Shown here in pieces: positions 1-12,843 of a stretch of 64,000 bases of DNA. Under the pieces are notes generated by a model. That model did not search any database and had not been told where the DNA came from. It worked only from the letters and a program-made list of their open reading frames with translations. The position numbers and the translations under genes are program-made. The stretch covers positions 186,001-250,000 of the forward strand of contig NW_002476534.1 of assembly GCF_000189635.1 (NCBI RefSeq). Reading direction: 5' to 3'. Position 1 is the first letter of the stretch, and each line of letters starts with the position of its first letter. The DNA comes from Tetrahymena thermophila SB210. Its lineage: Eukaryota > Ciliophora > Oligohymenophorea > Hymenostomatida > Tetrahymenidae.

Positions 1-579
1 CTATTGTCTATTTGAATTCTTTGCTAAAAAATACTTAAATATTTAGACATAAGATCTATGAAACAAAGTATTAATTGTTAAACAATTCTTTTATTTATAA
101 TACAATACTAATTTGCTTTACCATTCTAAGTTTTAGATTAAACTATAAAACCTTATATCCATTTTTAATAAAGATAAGTTAATGTTTAAAATATATTTAA
201 GAAAGAGAGACACCAATATACATTTTTGATTTTTATTGTTGATATTCTGAAATTTGTAAGTATTTATTATTTAAAAGTAAACATTTTTTAGAAAAATAAA
301 AATCTATATTATTTTTATGATTTATTGTAACTACAGATTAATTTATTTTCTAACGATTTATTGAAAATATACTTTTGATATATTCAAAACACAAATTATC
401 TTTATAAATGTGTTTTAATGAATAAATTAGATTTTATTTAGAATGCTATTTTGTCACTTTACACTTTAACCATGTAAACTAATAAAAAAATATAAATTTC
501 AATTAGTTTCCATTTTTGCTTTTCATATTTTTTTATAAAAAATGCTGATATTTAAATAAATCAAATTATGTTTCTTTTC
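1..579. other. AT-rich intergenic stretch
   Basis: No open frame with coding character, no RNA gene and no repeat could be recognised. It lies downstream of the minus-strand EF-hand gene and so contains that gene's 3' flank. Confidence 0.6.
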
Positions 580-861
580 TCATAAACCTGCCATCAGTCT
601 CAGAATTTCCCTAACCATAACTGTAAATTCTTCTAAACTTATTCTCTTATCTTTATCTGCATCTATTTCTTTGAAAGCGTTACTTACTTCGTGTTTTGTA
701 GGTGCTTGAATGTTAAGTTATCCAGCCATATCCTTCATAAGTGCTTCTAACTCATCTAAATCTATATATCCACTTTTATCAGTATCTACTGTATTAAATG
801 CAGCTATTGCAATTTATTTTACTTTATGATCATCCTTTAATAATTCTCTAAGTTCAGCCAT
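580..861 (-). CDS. Small EF-hand calcium-binding protein (93 aa)
   Basis: An intronless frame of 94 codons running from ATG at 861 to TGA at 580, with in-frame TAA read as Gln. Two EF-hand loops are visible: DTDKSGYIDLDE at about residues 26-37 and DADKDKRISLEE at about 67-78. Both carry Asp at positions 1 and 3 and Glu at position 12, so both should bind calcium. There is no signal peptide or membrane segment, so it is probably cytosolic. The size and the single pair of EF-hands resemble one lobe of calmodulin or centrin; full-length members of those families have four hands, so this is a half-size calmodulin-like protein. Its partner and role are unknown. It is divergent to the NUF2-like gene across a gap of about 330 bp. 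Confidence 0.9.
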
Positions 862-1187
862 CACTTAAATTTATATTAAATTCTACTTTTTATAAATATT
901 TAATTTTTAATTATTTAAAAGCTAATTTAGTTTTTTTTGTTTTTTAGTTTCTTAAAATAAGTGAAAGAAATCTCTTAAATTATTATTAATTCTTTGGTGC
1001 TTTAAAATACCAGTAATATTCTAGCTGTTTCGTTTTAATTAAGATTGTAGCTAAATCACTCACTCATTCTAAAAGATATTCCTTGCTGAATTATAATTTT
1101 AATTATTGCGCTAAAATCTAACAATTAAATTTGAAATTTATCATAATTTAAATTACTAAAACTAGCTAATACAAAATATAGAAAAAT
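862..1187. promoter_or_regulatory. Divergent intergenic region
   Basis: This 326-bp gap separates the starts of two divergent genes (EF-hand protein on minus, NUF2-like on plus), so it must hold both promoters. No specific element could be recognised in the AT-rich sequence. Confidence 0.4.
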
Positions 1188-3322
1188 ATGAGTTAATAAA
1201 CTCCATAGTCATAATATTAGCAACATAGCAATTGTCAGCAAGATATTACTTTAAGTAACCAAGAAATTTTTACAATATTTAAAAACAAGGGCTTTAACAT
1301 AGACTCTGAAAAAGCCATTTCAGAACCCACTTAAGAGTTCTTTAACAACATTTTAGTTTATGTAAATAATAGTCTAATTGCAATTTTGTTTGCTAAAATT
1401 AAAAATTTAAATTGTAAATTAATTTAAAATGAAAAAAATAGAGTGCTTTTCTGATATTGAGAGTGCCTTTGGAAGAAATAAATTAGTCAGAAATGTGTAA
1501 TCAGCTAGATTTGGAAATGGAAAACGGAGTAAAAGCTTTTCAAATATATTAAAAAATGAAATATATAAAGCAAATGCTAGATCTAGTAGGAATTGAAGAT
1601 TTTTGTTCATATGATATCATCAAACCTGATAAAAAGAAAGTTCGTAGAACGCTAGTTGCAATAACTCAATATATTTTATATTAAGAAACTATCATAAGTT
1701 CCCACACTTAAATACTTGATAAAAATGTATAAATAAATTTGAGTTTATTTATGCTAAAAACTTATTAACTAATTTATTAATTTTAATTATAAGAAAGAGA
1801 GCTGACGAGTAAAAAATAAAAAGATATGCAGATGAGTTAGAAGTGCTCAAGTTTCATAGTGATTAGCTGAAAGACAGAAAAGAAGCAGAAAAAAATTCTT
1901 TTTAAGAAAAGATGTAGTTCTACGAAAAATTAACTGCTGAGTACCAGGACTTGCTAAAGCAAAAGTAGATTTTGATAAAATAAAAATCTGAGTATTAAAA
2001 CTCAAAGCTTTAAATGGAAAAATCGATTCACTAAGCATAGGAAGACATTCAAAAATTAATCGAAAATAATTAAAAAGAAAAAATGAAAATAGTTAAATCT
2101 CCTTTTAAATTAAAAGATTAGTGCCTATCTTTATAAAATGAAATAGAATAACAAATGAAGGAGTTAGATCTTATAAAAAAAGATTACTTATTTATTTGCA
2201 TGAAAAATAATTACAACGATAAACTTCTTTAGAAAATTCGTAAACATCTTACTCTCCCATCTCTTACGTTAGAGGAAATGATCAAAAAAGAGAGTGAAGC
2301 AAATAAAATTTTAAAAAATGCTAAAAATGAAATCAAAGAGCTGCAACTAAAAGAAGAAGTCTCTCATTAATCCTATCAAGTATAATAATAATAATATATT
2401 TATTTGACAATTAATTCAATAATGTTTTCCGTTATCCTAAGTTATTATCTACAATTTTTTTGTAAGAATTAAATTGACCTATTTTTCTTGGAGAGACAAT
2501 ATATGTATGATATTTCTTCTCTACGAGATTGTATAATATTTAGGATGAAATAAATATAAGTGAAATATTTTAATTTACAAGTGATATTTTTATAATTATT
2601 TACTCTTATTAATGACTTTGAAAATAAGTAACCAAGATTAAACTTATATTGAAATTTAATCAATAAAGATAAACAGGTTAAGCAATATATATGATTAGAT
2701 CTTTTTAAAAATTTGTAAAAGCATAAAATATTGGATTTTTACGTTTTTAAAAATTTATTAGTCGATTTTTTTTTAAAAATAATTTTTTGATGTTGTTATT
2801 TGGTAAAGTTTAACTGATTTAAAATTTTAAATACATAGAAAATATCGGATTACCACATGGATTTGATTGCCTAGCTGGACTAAAAAAATAAACTCGCTGA
2901 AGAAAAAAAGAAAACATATGAAGATGAAATAAATAACATGCTAAAAGAATAGTAAAAATTGAAAGAAGAGCTGAGTGAAGTTTAGAAAACTATCTATGAA
3001 ATTTAACAAATGCAAGCAAATTTAGAGCAAAAAGTAATCTTTAATATAAATATACTTTTTATAGTCAAACAATTTTTAAACGCATTAATTTTAGAAAATA
3101 TTTACTGTTGTGACATTTATAACGCATGAATCTATTTCATGAAACCATAAATATATTTATTTTTTAATTTATTCATTATTTATTTAATAGATATCTGAAG
3201 AAGAAAGTTCTCATTAAATGTATATGAATGAAAAGAAAAGTTAAATGGAGGAAATAGCATTAAAGTTCAAAGAATATAAAAATGATGTCTTTTTACTACT
3301 TAATTCAGAATAAATAGATTGA
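1188..3322 (+). CDS. NUF2: NUF2-like kinetochore protein (NDC80 complex)
   Basis: NUF2 is the NDC80-complex partner of NDC80; it links kinetochores to spindle microtubules through an N-terminal CH domain and a long coiled coil. The second exon contains VGIEDFCSYDI followed by IKPDKKKVRRTL, which matches the conserved NUF2 block (GIEDFSLxDLxxPDxKRxRR). The start (MSQQTPQ...) leads into IFKNKGFNIDSEKAI, as in NUF2 N-termini. The rest is charged coiled coil rich in E, K and Q. Inferred exons are 1188-1361, 1442 to about 1730, about 1795-2379, 2839-3033 and 3191-3322. The intron from 2380 to 2838 is long (459 bp). All joins except the second keep a clear phase; the second intron's ends are uncertain. 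The gene stops at TGA 3320-3322. Roughly 400 aa, close to usual NUF2 length. Confidence 0.78.
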
Positions 3323-4518
3323 TTGAATTAATATCAAAAAAATAATTAAATTATAAATTTTTAACAAATATTACTTTTTAAAATAAAATTATATAAACAA
3401 ATAAATTAATAAATAATTAAATAAATAAAGAAATGAAAAATAATATTTTAAATAGTTTATTAGATATTTATTTATTGACTTTTAAAAAAATATTATTTTA
3501 AAGAATGAATTTATACTTGATACATTTAAATAATTTACTGAATTTGTAAGTAAATTTATTTATATAAATTTTTAATTAAAATTTTTGCTTGTATTTTAGT
3601 TTGGATTTAATATTTATGGATTTATTTATTATGGATTCTGTTTATGCATAAAAAATATGAGCCAATTTAGCTTTTATTTATTTATAAACTATTTACTTAC
3701 ACTATCTAAGTGTAAAAAAATTAGTTTTTAGTATAATATTTACAAAAATATTAAATTTTAACTAGATTAAAATTTTAGAAAATTTATTAATTTTAACTAA
3801 TTATAAAGAATTTATTTAAAAAGGAATTAATTTAATTTAACTAATGAATGGTTTTGTTTTTTTTAAGATTATATTATATTAAACTAAATTGAATAATTTT
3901 GGTTTAAAAAAATATTTTTTTAATGTTCGAATTTCATAAAATTAATGATGAATATTCATTCATAAAAATGCTAACAGAATTAATACAATTTGAAATGCGT
4001 TTGAAAATTTGCTTTGAATTTAATTTACTGTTTTAATCTTGAAGCTACTATCAAGCAATAAAATACCTATAAATTTAATTATTATTATATTAGATTCCCA
4101 TTTTTTATTATAAATTTAAACAGAAAACAACATAATTTGTAATTATAATTCCTACTATTTGGTTTATTAAAACCAAGTTATAATCATTATTTTTAAGAAA
4201 AAAATAGGCAACTTTTAATAAAGTAATCTACCTAAATATCTGCACACTTTATATAAAGAATGGGAAAACATGTGATCTCAATTCTTTTTCTTTCAATAAT
4301 ATTATGTAATCAAACACTTTAAAAATATTCTAACTTAAGATTTATAAAAATTAAGTAACATATCCTGTTGAGGCTAGGCATATTTATAATGCTCAAAAAA
4401 CTAATTATGAAAGCGAAAAATTAACTAGATAGAATGTTTAAATTAATATCTAAAGAGAAGAATCAAACTGTAAAAAATATAATAATTCTAAATGTTTTGT
4501 TAAAGTGTTAATTTTAAA
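3323..4518. other. AT-rich intergenic stretch
   Basis: About 1.2 kb between two plus-strand genes, holding the 3' flank of the NUF2-like gene and the 5' flank of a small membrane protein gene. It is full of A/T homopolymers and short AAAT/TTTA repeats. I see no coding segment. Confidence 0.55.
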
Positions 4519-5073
4519 ATGCGTATAGAATAGTCTACAGTTAGGAACAAGCACTTGACTTAAAATTAGGATGAAGAAGTAGCAGCTGAAAATTATTAAA
4601 ATATAAGTAGAAATTCATTAAAAAGTTAAGAAATTTATTTAAAATAAGTAAAAGTATTATTAGGTAAAAGTGGCTCAAGTTATCCTAGAGCGTTGGTCAT
4701 TTCAATCATTTCAACAATAGTCGTTAGTTGCATGTGTTTCTTCACTCAGTTTGTTTTAGAGTTTGTAACTATCAACTTTATTTAAAACTTTTCTTTTAGG
4801 ACTAGTATTTATTACATTTATTCTTTTAAAAAGTCTAAAAGATGCAAACAAAATTACAGCGAACTTTAGTATATCAAAAAAATATAAATTATATAAGAAT
4901 AGCAAATGCTGGAACAGTAAATTAAATTAATATTTTTATACTATTTTTGAATATCTAATGATAAAACTCTACTAAATAATAGGCTAGAATAACAAAAAAT
5001 ATTTGAGTAAAACATATTTTCTAATTCTTAAATTGATATTCAAAATGAGCAAAACTAGTAAAATTAAGTATGA
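4519..5073 (+). CDS. Putative single-pass membrane protein with coiled-coil tail
   Basis: I do not recognise the family. Starting at ATG 4519 the frame gives a polar N-terminal part (MRIEQSTVRNKHL...). A clear hydrophobic segment follows at about residues 55-80 (ALVISIISTIVVSCMCFFTQ), long enough to span a membrane once. After that come basic and aromatic residues and a glutamine-rich helical tail. One intron at 4917-4982 (GT...TAG) joins QQMLEQ to LEQQKIFEQN in frame and continues the heptad-like pattern; without it the frame ends soon after. TGA is at 5071-5073. The protein would be about 160 aa. An upstream in-frame ATG at about 4492 is possible. The gene could also be the remnant of a larger membrane protein. 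Confidence 0.45.
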
Positions 5074-5824
5074 ATGAATTAAGTTTAAATTTACATAATG
5101 CTGAACATAAAAATAATTTTATTACTCTATAATTTATATACTTACTAAAAAACTAATGATTATAATTTATTTTACTTGTTATAAAAGCTTTATGTGAGTT
5201 AAGATTATTTATTTTTAATAAATCTGTTTTGAATTTCATTTTTAAATAAACCAAGAAATTAATTAAATTGCTTAGATATTTATTTATTCTATTATTGTTG
5301 TTTCTTATTTCTTTTAAATTAAATAATCTTCTTTTGGAATAAAAAAACTCCCTATTTTTTAAATTTAATTAATTGAAATTGAAGAAGTAAAATTGAATTA
5401 TTTTCTTTAAAACTGGCTTATAAAATTCTATTTGTTATGAGAATCTAATTTTTAAATAATCAAATTTATTTTTATTTTATTCTATCATAAATTTTTGTCG
5501 TCTATAATTTTAGCTAAAAAATTGATATTTATTTTGAGAAAGATAAAAAATAAAGTTTTATACTGCAGTTAAAAGTTGCTATTAATTTGATATAATATAT
5601 AAAAGAGGTAATATTTTAATGGCTATTAAATCAATACAAATTTTAATAAGTTGAACAGTATTAATTAGTTAATTTTTGATATTAAGATATATTTAATAAC
5701 TAGTAGAAAAGAAAGAAGAATTTATTTTTTGTTTCTTTCTTTGTTATTTACATTATTATTAATATATTATTATACATAATATATTCATTCATTTATACTA
5801 ACAAATTTTTTATTTTAGTTATTT
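5074..5824. other. AT-rich intergenic stretch
   Basis: About 750 bp upstream of the giant coiled-coil gene. A TTTTAG sits just before its ATG, so a short upstream noncoding exon is possible. Nothing else was recognised. Confidence 0.5.
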
Positions 5825-8800
5825 ATGAGCGAAGCAAGCACATTTCTTGAAAAGGCTCAAAAGAAAAGCAAACAGAAAGAACCCACTTATGTTTAGGGAT
5901 TGCTCAAGAAACTAACAACTATTAACAAAGTTTAAAATAAATAAAAGTAAAGTCAATAGACATTTCTAAGCAAAAGCTAGTAACAAAATTTATAAAAAAA
6001 CTAATAAATGAGCAATTAGAATGATTAATTTAGCAGCAATTTTTAAGATAGCCCTATAAGAATCGAAGATTAAAATATTATATAGAGACATAATAAAAAC
6101 AAAAATGAATAGATTATACTATAAAATAAAGATTAATCATAAATTGAAGCAATAAAATTACCTTAAGATTGCTAAATTCCATTAGAATATCTGAAAAAAG
6201 TTTAACATTTGATAGCTAAATATAATAAATTACACTAAAATTCAAAGCTTTAAAATACAATTTTAGAATAGATGATTTAATAGAGACAGCCATAAAGTGA
6301 TACAGTCAGTAAATTTTTATTTGAGAAGTATTAAAATGGGAAGAATTTGCAGGAATTGGAAAAGGACTATCAGTCTATTTAGAAATTAGTTGAACTATTA
6401 GAAAGAAAAATTTTAGTATTAGACAAGGCCTACTTGAAAAAGAGGTAGAACGAAGTACAATATAAATTGATTATGCAAAAATTATAAGAAGAAATTTAGT
6501 TGCTTTAAAATATTTGTGTTTAAATGATCAACATGAGAATAGCTTAATTACATCCATTTTCTAGAGACTCTAGGAAATAGACACTTTAGGACAGTAAACA
6601 ATTAGAAAAAGATTCTGATTCAAATAAAAATGGAAATGATAAAAGGAGTTACAGTGTTGATGGAGATTTATATGAATCTTCAGAAGCTGCTTAGAATAAT
6701 CTCAAGTAATAACTCAAAATAAATTAGTCTTTTGATAAAAAAGTATAATAGGACAAATAAAATTTTGTTAATGATTTAAGTGAAGCGGAAGGTGTCATTT
6801 CAGATATTTTAAGTATGTCATAAATATCTTCTACAAATTATAATAAAAATTTTCAAAAAGATGGTTAGTAGTAGTAGTATTAAGATTACTTTAAAAAAAA
6901 TTAAAATGTTGATTAGACTTTAGACGAGTTGAGTGAAATTTAGCAAGATATTAAAGATTCTTAAAAGGCTTTAATGAGCTAAGATATTAATGAAAGTATT
7001 CAAAGCTATTCTGTTAACATTTAAGAAGTTTAAGAAATACTAAAAGATTGCTCAGAAAAATTGAAGTATTTAAAAGAATCTAATATGTTAAATAATTAAT
7101 AAATAGCAAAGATTTTGAATTAAGTTTTTTATCAATTTTTAAAACAAGAGGAGTTCTTATCTCAATAAGAAAAAGAAAATAGTGATGAAAAATAGATTAG
7201 ATCATTGCCTAATTTAGAAAATTAAAGCATGGATAATCAAGCAGAGGCTATAATAAAGGAGCATAATTTATTATAATTAGAAAGCTGTTGCTAAATTTAA
7301 GGACTAAAAATAGATGATATTTCACCTTTCTCTTAAAGATTTTATTAAGAAATTTTAGAAAAACATAAATCTGAGCTTGAGTAGAATTAGAAATAGGAAA
7401 TTTAAAATTTATTGGATAAATAAGATTAGTAAAATAGGCTATACTAGTAATAAATAATTCAATAAGAACAATAAATAAATTAGTAAGAGTAATAAATAAT
7501 GCACCTTAAAGAGTAGTGTTAAAAATTAGAAAGTCTATTTAATTAAGAGAATTTAAAGTGCCAAGAATTAAAAAAAAGTATACTTGAAATTAAGGATTAG
7601 CAAAAAGAAATTTTAAACAGGCCTTAGTAGGATATAAGGAAAGATGAAATGAATCAAAATGATATTTCTGATGATAAAGTTAATACTATAAAAATGGAAG
7701 AAGAAATCTAAAAATAAGTTAGGATAAGAGAGAAGGAAATTGATAAAATGTATTCTGCTTAACTTGAAGAATATAAATTATAAGTTTAAGATGATAAATA
7801 AAAGGAGTTGGAAAAAATATAAATTTAATAAAAAAAATAAATAGAATAGCTTGAAAATATAATAAAAGAATAAAATAATAATCATTAAATAATCTAAAAT
7901 AAATTTATAGAAGAATAAAACATAAAACAGTAATTAGAAATAAATCTTAGAGAAGAAAAATAAATAGCTATACAAAATTTAAAAGAAGAGCATAAATTAT
8001 AAATGGAAAATCTGATGAAACATATTAACTGCTTAAATTAAGAACTTAAAATTAATCAAGAAAAAGTAAAAGAATAAATTTTACATTCAGAAAAACAAGT
8101 AAATTTAGAGAAAGATAAATTAAAAAATTAAGAAAGTTTAATAGAGCAATAGCAAAACTAAAATATTTTGCAACAATAAAAAATTAATTAAGTTATTGAA
8201 GAATATAAAATTTAGCTAAACTAATTGAGAAAAGAATTAGAAAGCTAACAAATATAATATGATAAATTAAAAATAGAGCTGCAAAATGAGTAAACTAATT
8301 ATCTAAGATAAACTGAATAATTTAAATCCAAAACTGAGGAATTAAATTAAAAAAATAAAAATCTTTAAATTGAGTTTGAACAAGAATTGCAAAATCAAAG
8401 AAATATTCAATAAAAATTACATTAAGAAAATGAGAAATTATAAAAAATAAATTCTTAAGATTTAGAGAATATTGAATTTTTAAATTAAGAAATTAATTAA
8501 TTAAAGGAAATCAATGAAAAAAATTAAAATGAACTAAAGTCAGAAGTTAAATAATATTCACATAGGTGCTAGTCACTGTAATAAAATTTAATAGAATTAC
8601 AAAATAATGAAAGTTTGTATAATGAGAAAATAAATTAACTTTAATAGGAAATAGATGATTTAAATATGAAAGCTAACTCTAGTAAATTACAAGAAGAATA
8701 GTTAAAAGAGCAAATAAATTTAATAAAATAAAAATATAGCAAATTATAGCAAGAGTTTGATTAGTTGAAATAATTTAATTAGTAGTAAAAAGAAAAAATT

Positions 8801-11800
8801 GAAAATTTATAAAGAACTGCTGTAGAATAAATTCAAATCATACAAAGACTCAAAGAACAGGAGTGCGAATAAAAGATAAAAGATATAATTACAGAAAAAG
8901 AAGATTTAATGAAATAAACAGTAGAAATTACATCTAAAGAAATATAAAAGAAGAATAAATTAGAAATAGAAAAACTTTTGGAATAATAAGAAAATAATAA
9001 ATAATAAGAAATATAAAAAATACTAAAAGAGCATGATCAATAGATTCGCTCTGTGTAGTAAAAAATTGAAGAATAAAATAAAGAAGATCTAATTACTAAG
9101 TAAAAATTATAATCTGAATTATCAAAATGCAGTGAGTTTTAAAAGGAAATTTTTATTAAAGATTAAAAAATTGCAAGTGTTATTTAAGAAAAGGAGTAAT
9201 TATCATTGAGTATTAAGAAGCTTGAAATTTAAAATTAAAAACTTAATGATGAAATTATATAATAAAAGTAAACACAAAAACATGAAAACGAAGAATTAAG
9301 ATAAAATACCAATAATAGAATAAATGAATTAGAAATTTTAAATAAAGATTTAAATAAAAAAATTTAAGATTTTGTAGAAATTTTAAAAGATAAAGAACAA
9401 AATATTAATAATTTAATTAAAGAGAAAGAAATTGAAATTTAAAAGAACATTGATTTTACAAATTGCTAAAATATCCTAAAATAATCCTAATAAGAAAATG
9501 CTTAACTTTAATAATAGGTAGAAAATATAAAATAACAATTATCTTAATTGTAATCATAAAATGCTTTACTTCAATGTAACTTGGAAAAATAAAAATAATT
9601 TCTTTATTTTAATTTTTTATTATTATTTCTAAAATAGAAGATGCAGATAATTTGAAATAGAATATCACTAAAACTAATAAAGACAATTTGGACTAAAAAA
9701 AATTGATAGAGTCACTTTAAGAATAAATTAAAACAGCAGACTAATAAAAAAGTTAACATCTAAGTACTCTTTTTGAAATATTTAATTAAATTTATTGAAT
9801 TATTTTTAATTTTTTAAAAAAGGATAAATAGACTTATAGCAAAAGGCTTTAGTTTAAAGTGAAAAAGAGATAGTTAACCAGAAAATGATTGTAAATGAAC
9901 TCAAATCATAGATATAAGATTAGGAAAATAAAAAGCTAGCTCTTTTAAGTAATTGATTTATTTAAAATAAAATATAAGGTTCTTAATAATATATAAATAA
10001 ATAAAGAATAATTAGAAAACGAGCATAAAACTATGATAGATTAGCAAAATGATGCATCAAATCAAAAGAAAATTATATCAGAATTAAAACAATAGATTAG
10101 TACTTTAGAAAATTAGAACTAGCAATTATAAAGTAATTAAAAAATAAATAGATTCACTTGTTTTATATTTATTAATTACAAAATTTTAATTTAAATAGAA
10201 TAAATAGGAGAAGATTGTACTCTGTAAAGTGATATAATTATTTTTCTTAAAGATAAATCTAATTAATTGATTGAAACAGAAAATAAGTTTAATCACAAAA
10301 TAATTGATTCTATAAATACTTTCTACACACTTATTGAAGGGTTAATATAAGAAAATAAGAATAAAATTGAAAAGTTAACTAGTATTGAACAGAAATAAGA
10401 TAATTTATTTTCAATTGATTATAATTAGCTTTTTAGAAAACTCGATACAATCTAATCAGAAACATTTAAACTCAAAAAGAAAGTTATAGAATTCTCCAAA
10501 TAAATAGATAACTAAAAAGATCAGTTATTAGATTCAAATATCTAGCAAGCTGTTTAGAAAAATTTGCAAATTAAAGATTTTAAATCATACTTTGAAAGGT
10601 TGCAAAAATTAGTAGAAAATGAAGAAAATCTTAATAAAAAATACTTCAAAGAAATAACAGGTATTTGGAGCAAATATTAATTTTAGTTTTATAATTTATT
10701 TTTAAATAAAAGATGAGTAACAAGAATTGTGTTTAAAGCTAATGCAATTGTAGCATGATATTGAACTAGAAGTTTTCAAGATCTAAAATCAAACTCTTGA
10801 GAAAGTGGATAAAGTTTAAAAAAAAATCTTTATTGGAGGAATTCCTGATTAATCTTAATTTGAAAATTTAAATCAAAACTTAAATTAGATTTTTAGTAAG
10901 TTCGAAAACGATTTTAAGCAAGTAACAACCCAAGCTTAGGGAACATATTGGGACTATGGAAAAGAAAACAGATTATTAGAAAGGAAACTTATTGATATCT
11001 ATGAAGAAGTTAAGAAAATGAGAGAAGGATAATTTTCTATGAAAATGCAATTAAGAAAAAAAGAAATGCAAGACCTTGATAGCTTTAACTAAATATCTAA
11101 GAATTTAGTTAACTAACTTAATAAATTTTAAACTATCATCGAAGGACTCCATGTAACACAATTTAGTCCAGTTAGGTCTTCTTACAATGTTGACTTGTAA
11201 AATTCATAATTTAAATCAAAAAATATTTCAAAAAATTTAAGTTATTTATAATAATTTATTTAACAAGAAATCAAAGATTAAATCTAATTTTTATTATGAA
11301 TGTTTAATTTTTTAATGCTAAATTATTATTTTTATATTTAAAAATTAGAAAAATAAATTAGAATAAAATTTATTTAAATTTTAATTAAAAAAATTATTTT
11401 TAGGTTTAATTAGAATAGCGATGGAGATGTTGTAAGATCATCATCAAATCCATTTATTAAAAATGGAAATCAGATTAATCTCTTTGGATCAAGAAAGAGC
11501 TAAATTTTATAACAGAAGTTCGAAAAAGTTGATGAAAAACGTAAGAAATTAATTTTTTTTATTAGAAAAATTAACGAGAATTTACAAATAAATATTAAGA
11601 GGAAAATGAAGAAAATGCAATATCAGAAATTGAGGATGATGATGAAGATTTCAAAAAATTCTAAGAAAATTTAATTGAGGATTCAGACTAGAGTCAAATT
11701 TAAAGTAAAGAAATTACAAGTTTACAGAACTTGAGTACTTTACAATCACCTTAAAAAAAGTAAGATGATAAAAGAGTATCATCAGCATCTGCTATAGCTC

Positions 11801-12503
11801 TAGCTTTTTAGAATGAAGGAGGAACTTCATCTAATACTTCCCTTGGTAAGATATCTCCACTCAGGGAGTCTATGACTAAGTAATTAGATATTTAAGATAA
11901 ATTTCAATTCAATAATTTTAATAACCTAACTAGTTTTGATGGGATGAGGTAAAGCGTCAGTCGTATTGAGAATGAGGATTAAAGAAATATAAGATTTATT
12001 TTGGAAGAACTTAAAAAAATAAAACAAAATGTAGAAAAAGTTGTCAATAGTTTATTATAATACAATTTTGAAGAAATCAAAATTAAAACTCTTAAATAAA
12101 CCATAGAAACGTTAGAAACGGAATTGACAGAGTATAAAAATGTAATTTAATTTATTGCAATAGCAAAAATAAAAATACTAATTATGTTTTTAGTATTATT
12201 AATAAAGTGTAGGATATATCCAAGGAGTATTTGATGAGCTCTAACAAATAGGAGATCCAGTTTATTAATTTTCACAAATGAATACCATTTTTAAAAAATG
12301 TTGCACAGATTTACAAGAGTTCTATAAAAAATAAATACAATCTCAAGATTGTGCTGAATAAAACCAGGTAAATTTTTTAAATAGCTACAAATTATTAAAA
12401 CTTTACTTTGTAATAGGTAATTGAAGTCATATAATAAGTTAAGTAGCTTGGTCTTATAGTGAATAATAATATAAAAAAATAAATATAAGAAATAGCCAAA
12501 TGA
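5825..12503 (+). CDS. Giant Gln-rich coiled-coil protein (about 2,000 aa)
   Basis: The first exon is a single frame of about 3.75 kb from ATG 5825 to about 9575 with no TGA, densely studded with TAA/TAG Gln codons. The protein is dominated by E, K, Q, N and L in heptad-like spacing, so it is a very long coiled coil. It has a Ser/Gln-rich head (MSEASTFLEKAQKKSKQ...) and a more mixed C-terminal part with acidic (EIEDDDEDF) and Ser-rich stretches. Inferred introns lie at 9576-9637, 9764-9822, 9949-10015, 10133-10198, 10661-10712, about 11228-11404 (ends uncertain), 11541-11578, 12142-12193 and 12368-12416. All but one preserve phase. TGA is at 12501-12503. No enzyme domain or membrane segment was seen. 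A structural role at the cytoskeleton, basal bodies or Golgi is possible but is inference only, and low complexity would make homology searches misleading. Confidence 0.8.
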
Positions 12504-12843
12504 TTTTACTAATTCTAAAGTATTAAAATTGATAAGCTTGAATCAACCATTCATTCAAATGTAGTGATTGCTTTAAAATTTGAATCAAATAAAAAGATAG
12601 ATTCAATTTTATATTTAACAAAAAAATATATTATTTTCAGAGCTAATTTTGTTAAATGAAAAATATCTTTAAAACTAAGTTAAGTATAAACATGAATATT
12701 TGAAACAAAACAAACATACACAAATAAATTAATTGTAAATTTAGCTAGTTACATTATTAAATTAGTATTTTAAATATTTATATGTATCTATATATTCAAT
12801 TATTATTATTATAACCCTTTATTCTCAAAAAATCTAAATTAGA
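12504..12843. other. Convergent intergenic region
   Basis: The 3' ends of a plus-strand gene and a minus-strand gene face each other across 340 bp. It presumably holds both polyadenylation regions; no clear signal could be singled out in the AT-rich sequence. Confidence 0.5.
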
